A stretch of 64,000 bases of DNA from contig JBOFQB010000098.1 of the NCBI GenBank assembly GCA_051660685.1, positions 13,589 through 77,588 of the forward strand. The letters run 5' to 3'. This document shows positions 38,701 to 47,700 of this stretch, in pieces. Both the position numbers and the translations under genes were made by a program. A model generated the notes under the pieces. It saw nothing but the letters and a program-made list of their open reading frames with translations. It was not told where the DNA came from and did no database searches. Numbering within the stretch: the stretch's first letter is position 1; each line of letters opens with the position of its first letter. The stretch is from JAVBSX01 sp051660685. GTDB lineage: Bacteria; Planctomycetota; Planctomycetia; Pirellulales; Thermoguttaceae.

Positions 38701-41700
38701 TGCCGGTAATCCGCTCTCGGTTTCCGGTCTGGATTTGGGACCGCAGACGGTTGAAAATGCGGCGTATAAGCAAACGATTTTTGCGACGGTAACGAATACG
38801 GATTCGGGGGCGAGTCAGATTGTTGCGTTTGACCCCAAAAAACTCGATGCAAGTGATTTGCGGGGATTGCCGGTTTCAACGGCGGGACCGAATGCGCGAC
38901 CGACGTTTTTGGAGCCGATTTTCTACAATGGTTCCAAAGCGATTACAATTCCCGGGAACATAACCGGTTTGACGTTTTCGAAGGTGGACTACAATCTTTG
39001 GCATAGAACGCAGGTTGATTCGGACGTGAAACCGCCGACACCGAGTACGATCAGGCCGGCTGGTCAATATGGCACGTTGGGCGAAGCACAGCAGGTTGGT
39101 GCGAGTTTGACAGATGCCAAATATCTTCCCGGTAATGGTGCGAGTTGGTATTTTGGACTTGAAATGCCGAACCCGCTCATTGTTGATGGTCAACCGAATG
39201 CGAATTGGATGACTTCGGGTATCAATCAGTTTGGACCCGACCGTTCGGGTTACAAACCGGCTGCGAACATTGATCCTGCTGATCCCTGGATTACGCCGGG
39301 ACCGTCGGATACGGGAGGGACCCGGGTCGGTTCGTATGACATGCCGGGTGGAGCGTATGGTTCCTTGACCAGTAATGCGTTTGATTTGACGGATTATTGT
39401 GCGGAAGACAAACCGATGATCTATTTTTCGTACAAAATGGATGGGGACGAATCCGATCCGCTCGGTAATGCGCTGCAATACGGTGATGATACCATTATGG
39501 TTTATGTAACAGCAGATGGTTACAATTGGGAACGGGTTGCGGCATCCAGTTATGAACTCATCAGTCATCCAACGAATCCGACGGACCCGACGAATTATAC
39601 TTCATTGGCCGGTGATAATCGTTGGCGACAAGCCCGCCTTGATTTGAGCCGTTATGCGGGCAAAACGGATGTGAAAGTCAAGTTTGTCTTTTCGACGGCG
39701 GGGGGACAGGTTGGTTTGGGTAAAATTGATGAAGCGGGGACGCTCTTTACAGCGGTTCCAGCATCCCGATTGTTTGACACGCGGGGTCAGGTTGTGAGTG
39801 ACACTAGACCGGTGATTCTCCCAGATGGTTCGCATGAAGATTATTTCCCGAGTGTTGGTGTAACGGGACTGAATCAACAGCATCCGAATTTGCAATCCGA
39901 CTCGGCGTTTGTGTTAGGTGAGTACAACAATTTGTTGGTTCCGTTTACTTCTTTGACGACTCCAGCTGGTCTTGCGTCAACGGTGACGTATCGTTACGCG
40001 CAAGGATTTTCGATGTTTGTTCCGTCCACACCCGGCGCACAAAATCGCGGCAGTTTGACGGATTCGATACGGATTGAATCCTCGCAAGGTTATGTTGTTA
40101 CCATTTCGTACAGCGATCTGGTCAATGGTGATTTGAATACCTTGCGCAGTTTGAGTACGGAAGAATTCATGGGCCGTTTGATTGATGAAATTAACCGACG
40201 ATTTGCGATGCAGGATACGTCGGAGCAGGTAACGGCGTCGCGGTATACGGTTTATGGAGGTGCGGTTTCCAAGTTGAATCCGTATTATGGACAAGAAATT
40301 TATTTTGAGAACGTTAAAACGATTTCGACAACGAATGCGAATCTGGTGATAACGGGTTCGGGGAGTTCAGGAACGACATCGGCGGACATAACGGATGATA
40401 ACATCCTTCAGCGACTGTCGCAGATGAGTGTCAACGAACTGTTACATTGGCTCAATGCGAACAGTTCGAAGATGGCGAGTGTGGACCGATTGAATGCGTA
40501 TGTTCCGGTTCCGATTCGGGGTGACATGACTTCGGAAGAGGTTGCGGCGAGCGTGACGTTTATGGTCAATTTGACGATGAATGATGATTTGAAGGCGTAT
40601 TTGGCGACTTATCCGAGTGCCGATACGGGTTCGGGCTGGAAAGCCCTTGATCAATTCTTTGATTTTGGTTACAAGACCTATAGTGGTGATTATGTTCCGG
40701 GAACGCTTTACAACATGCAGTTTGGCGATTGGGCGAGGGATCAGTATGGAAACCTTGATCCGAGGATGCTGACGACGCTTTATGGGACGAGTGGAGTCTT
40801 GAATGAGCAAGGTCAACCGCTTGAACTTTTTGGTCTGACCCGGGATGGTGATGCAGCAGATGGTTCCAATGGACGGACGGTCATTCAAAAGGGTGATGGA
40901 GAACGCGCTTATCGAAACGCAAACGGCGATGTTGTGCGAGGAAATGGTGATTTGGTAACGGATACTCGTATACTCAGCAATGTCTTTGTTCCGGCGAATA
41001 AGAACACGATGCAACGGACGATGCGGCTTGATGTGACGCGGAATATGAATATGGATTATGGGGCGGTTGGGAGTGGAACGACGGCGCAGATGACGCTTGT
41101 TGGTAAGGGGACGCTTTGGTATCAGGATGATACGCCGTTTGACATTACGGAATTGCAACGGCAGGTGTACGCGAATGACGTTAAGGAGTTCAAGGCAGGT
41201 GGAATGTCGGCGTTTCCGCGAGAACTTCAAGGAGCGAATCCCGAAGAACGATTGGCAAGCGTGTTCTGGTATGGTGAAGAAAATGAGTACGGTAAATACT
41301 GGAACAATACCCTTTACGATGCGAGTAAAGATAATGTTGTACGTCGGGGGAATGACAATGTGCATGGTGGAATCTTTATTGATAACATTATTGTTGGAGC
41401 GGCCGGAAGAGGCGAAATGGTTAGCAACGCCGTTCCGGGGAATACAGGCTTCCTTTCCCTTGCCAATCCACTTTCCGATCCCGCAATCAAGAAGATTGTT
41501 GAGGACATTAGTGCAAGGACCGGCCAAGATGTTTCAGGGGTCATTGAACGCTACATTAAATTCCGTGTTCCGGTTGACACTGTTCAGAGTGGGGCGTATG
41601 AACTGAATATACGGCGTGGAGCTGAAACGGTTTCGTATATTCCGTCTTCAGGTAATTCGCCGTATCCGCTTGAATTGATGGAGATACGAAATTTGTCGTA

Positions 41701-44700
41701 TAATCGGGCGACACCGATTTCGCCGATTCATGTCAATGAACGGTTGACGAATGGTATAACGATTGCGACCCCGCTTGTTTCGGAAGTCTATCATGGACAG
41801 AAATTTTCGATTTCGGATGGTGTCAATAAAGTTGATTTCTGTTTCCTTTCGGACGAACTGGTTGGGTCGACCGGGGGAGCGGAAAAGATACTCTTTAGCA
41901 GCAATGATACGGTTGAAACACTTGCGAAGAAGATTGTTGAAGCGATTAACAAGGCGTATGCAGTCAAAAAGATCAACGTCAGTGCAAGTCCGTTCACGAA
42001 TGGTAATTTGATTGACCTTTTTGATGCCGTTGACTTCAAAAATGGCGGTCTTTTGCCGGTTCCGAATCATGATACGGATTCTGAAGAATACAAAGCGTGG
42101 TATATTCAGAATGGTGAAGGGGGCAAACCGATTAAGCACATTATTTATGGACCGATTTATGCAACACCGGAATACACCTATAATGGTTCGTTCGAGACGT
42201 ATAACGTCGATCAGGTGATGTACAGTCGGAGTTTGCAGGAATTTTTGAGTAAGGACTGTTACGCAAGTCGTCTTTATATTGACCCGCAAATGGGGAATGC
42301 CCGGGTTGGTGATACCAATGTGGAACGTCCAAAAGGTCAGTTGGTGATAACGGGGACAAGCATTACAGCATCTGCGCAAGCGGGTCTTGTGCTTCTTCCG
42401 CTTGAACTGAGCGCGTTACGACCGGGTGTTGTTCCCCAACTCAATCAGGTGATGAATTCGCAACTTCCTGTGATTGACTCTGCGGGCAATGCAATTGTTG
42501 GAGCGAATTATGTTCCGGGAATTGCAATAACGAATAACATTTTTGCGGGGAATCCCGTTGGTATTGCAATTGGCGGAGTTGAGGGGAATGTTCCGTTTGC
42601 CCGGATTGTGAATAACACGTTCTTTGGTATTCCGACGGAAGTGCCGGGCGGGGTGTTGTGGGCGGGGATCGGTATTGCAGTTGGACCGGATGCTTCACCG
42701 ACGATTATGAACAACATTTTTGCGTATCTTGATACAGGAATTTCGCTTGTTGATTCGGAAATGAAACCGATTGATTTGCAGGTTGGGACGGTTGAGGAAG
42801 TCGTTGCGCTTGCGAATGTGTTCAAGAACAATCGGGTGAATCAACCGGCGATCAATGGACGTTATGGGACGTTTGGGAATAATGAGTATGACAAGATGTT
42901 GGGTGAGAATGACCCGCTGTTTGTGATGAATATTTATTCGCTGTTTGATCCCGAAACGGGACATCTTGACATGTCGCGGTTGAATTTCTATCTCGATAAA
43001 GATTCCCCGGCAATTGATACAGCGCGAGAGACGTTGCTGGAACGTGAAGAATGGTATTCACGTTACATCAGTCGGTTGGGAATTCCTCGTTCGACGATTT
43101 ATGCACCTAATACGGACATTTATGGACAGACTCGTGTTGCGGATACAGGGACGAACTCTTCTGGAGGAGGGGGGAGTAATCCGTATGTCGATATGGGGGC
43201 AATTGACCGGGTTGATAAGGTTCCCCCGCGTGCAACCCTTTTGAAACCGCTTGATAATGATGATGCGGGAATTGACCGTAATCGGGAATTGGGCGATGTC
43301 GTTCTGATCGATGAAATTTTGAATCAGTTTATTGTTCAACTCAGTGATGTCGGAACCGGTTTGGATCGGGCAAGCATCGCTAATGCAAGAGGTAAGGTTC
43401 ATTCCAACATTGTAACGGTTTACGAACAGGTTTGGAATGTTGACACGCAGTCTATGGAAGTTCGGAAACTGGTTCAGGATGTTGATTATTTTGCGGATTA
43501 CAATTCGGCGAACGATCAAATCTTCTTGACACCGACGAAGGGACGTTGGAGTAATACGGCGACGTATACGATTTTGCTTGATAATGATGCGATCCCGGAT
43601 TGGTCGCTTGAAGTTCCTGATATTATGGCGCTTATTAGGAGCGGAGAAGACGTTCATTTTTGGATTGACGGTCAAAAATTCACGCTTGACATGCAGGGAG
43701 TGACGTCGTTTGCGATTTTCCAACAACGTGTGATGCAGGTTATTGCCGATGTTAATGCGGCCCAAATACCGAGTGTGACGATTAATGGAGTTGACCCGCA
43801 GTATCTGGCGTTGATCCCCGAACAGTATCGTTACGTTCAAGCTGTTCCCAAAATGGTTGGTACAACACCGGTCGGTATCTCCTTTATTCAAGCTCCTTAT
43901 GTTCATTGTGACAGTTTCGATGTAGAAGTCGTCAAGGAATATGGAACGACCGTTGAAGAAGCGATTCGCGGTATCACCATTCCAGGAGTCGAGGTTCTGC
44001 TCAACGGAATACGGGACCGGGCGGGGAATTCGCTTTTGATGAATCGACCGAACGGACAGACGTATTTTACGGTTGTGATGACAGGTTACGATTACGGAGA
44101 TGCGTTGCCCGCTTCGTATGACTTGGTGAATGGAGTGCTTGATCCGGCCCGACATATTGTCTATACGGGTTACAATTTGGGTAAAGGCGTGACGGTTGAG
44201 CCTTATCCGCTTCGTTCGGATCACCGTATAGGACCTGACGGAAAACAGGTGCATGGAGATCGGTATGATGACGGTGTTGAACTCGATGTCTTGGTTCCCG
44301 GGAAGACGATTGACGTGTCGATTTACATAACCTCGAAAAATGAAGCATTTTCAGAGGTCAACAGTATTGTCGGTTATGTCAATGCGTTCTTTGATTGGGA
44401 TCAAAGCGGTTCTTGGGATGTTGCTCAGGATGAACGTATGGAATGGTTGGATGAGACAACGGGGAATTGGTCGCGGGGTGCTGTTCCGGTTAAAGCGGGG
44501 CAGAACACGATTAAGATGCGGGTTCCGACGACGACGAAGAGCGGGGCAATCATTCAGGAAGGGGAGATTTTTGCCCGATTCCGTTTCAGTTCAACGGGAC
44601 GTGATGCAGCTGGAATGCAGTTGGGACCGAACGGTTTAACGGCAGATGGAGAGGTCGAGGACTATAAGTTTTTGGTTGCTTCACATCCGAAATCTTATGG

Positions 44701-47700
44701 AGATGCCCCGCAAGGACGTTATCTTGATCCGTATACAGGTCAATATGTCGAGTACAAATATCCGGTTACGAAAGATTCTGGAGGTGCTTGGCATGCGACG
44801 GATTTGAAGTATGGAGTCAATAAAACGACGAATAAGGCTGAAGTGATTGACGCGACGAAAGAGGAGTCGGCGTATACAAAAATCGCGGGACTTCATTTTG
44901 GTCCCCTTGCGCCGCTTGCTCATTTGGATGCTCAGATGAATGCGGATGCAACGATGAATAAGACAGATGATGGTGTTGCGTCGTTGATGTATAAGGAGAA
45001 TGCGCAAGCGGGACGTAACACGACGATTTTCATTTCAGGAAAAGCGACGACGTTGAATGTTGAGATTACGATTCCGGCTGCACTGATTCAGTACATGCAG
45101 GAAAATCCGACTGCCCGTGTTTATTTTTCGAGTTGGTTTGACTTTTTGGGTGAACATGATTGGACGAATAACAGTGTGAGTGTTTCGCGGACGTTGAGTT
45201 TTTCGGACATTCAAGGACTGACTCGGATTGTGGGGACGGATCGTTACGTTTTGCCGATTTCGGTCAATGTTCCAGCTGGTTTTACCGAAGATCGTGTTTC
45301 CTTTGCGAGATTCCGGGTCAGTTCCTCGCCGATTTTAGGACCTGGAGGACCCGGAGCAGGAGAGGCGGCGATTGACGGAGAGGTTGAGGATTACATGATC
45401 TTCATTAGCAAGGAGCAGACGAATCATCCGGTCAGTTCGCAAGTTCAGGCTCCTTCGGGAGATACAGAGGAGAGCCAATTACCTCAAGAGGGAGCGATTT
45501 CGGGTAAAGATGCGACACATACGGTTGTGATGACGGGCGGAACGCCGAATCAGCCGGTTATGTTGGGCAAGAACATTGTATGGTGGTTTGACCGCGAGAA
45601 GTTCCCCGATGTTATGGACAGTTGGGTTAAGGGGGATTTGAACGGGAATGATGGAGTTGAGTTGCCGAGTGTAACGGTTGGTAATAAGACGTATGAAAAC
45701 GTGATTTATGCGGGAGAAGGTAAGGAGACGGTTGCGACCGTTCAGCCGACGAAAGCGGGTCGCGTGAGTGTCTGGATTGACTGGAATGGAGATGGAATTT
45801 ACAGTGCCGATGAACGGGTTGTTAATCCTGCAACGGGCAATAACTGGTTTGAAGTCGATCCGACCAATCCGTCGAGTTGTCGGCTGAGTATTCCGGGTTT
45901 TGATCTTGGGAGCAGGGCGAGTTTTGAGACAAAGGCGTTGTTCCGTTACACCTTATCCGGCGATCATACAGGATTAGACGCTTATAATCATGCGATGAGC
46001 GGAGAAGCGGAAGAGTACACTGTAACGATTGTCAATGGTCGTAGTTCCATTACGGGAATGGTGTATAATGACATGAATGGTAATGGGACACATGAGCCGT
46101 ATGAGCCGGGTATTGCCGGTGTCGAAGTTTGGTTGTGGGATAATGCGACCAAGCAGGGCAATCCCGTTATGGTAACGTGGACGGATCGTTTGGGCAATTA
46201 TACGTTCCCTATGCTTTATCCGGGAGAATACTGGGTTGAGCAACGTGAGATACTGTTGCAGGAAGGAGAAAAGAAGTGGACTCCGACGGAACCGCGAGAT
46301 AATCAGGGTAAACCGGTCAAGGTGTATCATGTGGAAGGTCTTGATGACGGAGAGGAACGCGAACGAGTCAATTTCGGTAATTACAAACCGGGTGTTGTTT
46401 CGGTCGGCAATGCAACCGTTGTTGAGGGAAATAGCGGTTACACTTATGTCGATGTGGACGTTTACATGACTGGTTCGATAGGGGCGCAAACGGAGATTAC
46501 GTTGACGACGGGAGATGGAACGGCGTTTGCGGGTCTTGATTATGTGGGCGAGACACAGAAGGTGGTGTTCTCGGGCAATGAAACGTTGGAAGCGGCTTGG
46601 AATGTTCGACAGATTACCTCGAATCTCGGTGTTGAGATGGGGCAATACGATCTTGCGATTTCAGGCGGTTCACTTAGTTATGTGACGAAAATTGGCTCAA
46701 CTTGGCAGGTGATGGTCGAAAGTCTCGATGATCCGAACGGTTCGTTCATGTTGACCAATAGTGCCCGGGATAGTATCGCTTCACAAGTCGTGGAAGTAAC
46801 GAAAAAAGATGCAAACGGTAAGATTCTCGTTGATGAACAGGGTCGAGTCGTTCGTGAAGTTCATGTCGTTTGGTTGACGTATAATGGAACGGGATATGAC
46901 CTTTATTATTCCTTTGGAAGTGTTTATGATTTGAGGACGTTGCAGCAGAACATTCACAAATTGAAGACGGAAGACAATTTGAGTGCGTCTGACCCGCAGA
47001 TTTCTAAAGGGGCAGATGGTCGCGTGTATACGAGTTGGTACACAAAGGATGCGGGCGGTCATTGCAAGTTGTTTGTCTTTGAACCTTCTGCGGCGAATTT
47101 GAGTAACGGTGTTGGGGCGGTTGTCGTTCCAGCTGGTAATCCGGCTGTGTACTCGGGGTCGCTTCCTTACTCGGGCAAAGTGTCGGAAGTCAAAATGGAC
47201 GGATCGACGATTGCGTGGACGACGACGGATTCAAAGGTTTATGTTTCAACGGTTGTCAATGGTATTCGTGAAACACGATTGATTTCGGCGAACGAAACGG
47301 GAACGGTTTCCAATCAACGGATTCAGCTTTGTGATGGTCTGGTTGTCTGGGAACACCAAGTTGTTCAGTCGAATCAGAAGACGGAAAACATTGCGATTTA
47401 CAATGTTGAGAAGGCTGCGCGGGTTTACATTACACAAGGATCAGCGAAAGATTCGGCGTTTTCCTCTCCGACCGTCAATCAATACTGGGTTGCGTTTGAA
47501 CATAAAACGGAATCGGGTTATTACGATATTTATGCGGTCAGTGTGGACAGTATTGACTGGTCGGCTGGAACTCAATCGTTGGATAAATTGGGAACACAAT
47601 TGATTTCTCAGAAGACGGGAACCAAGCAGCATGATGATGTTGCGCCGCAACTTTCGGGGGACCGGATTGTTTGGCGTTCAGCGGTTTTGGGAACAAATAG

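Noticed and set aside
30665..44254. Long antisense frames inside the giant gene (for example 30665-31750, 40442-41527 and 43058-44254 on the minus strand)
   Set aside because: They are Arg/Ile/Asn-rich products of codon bias opposite a continuous domain-bearing frame, with no family motifs.
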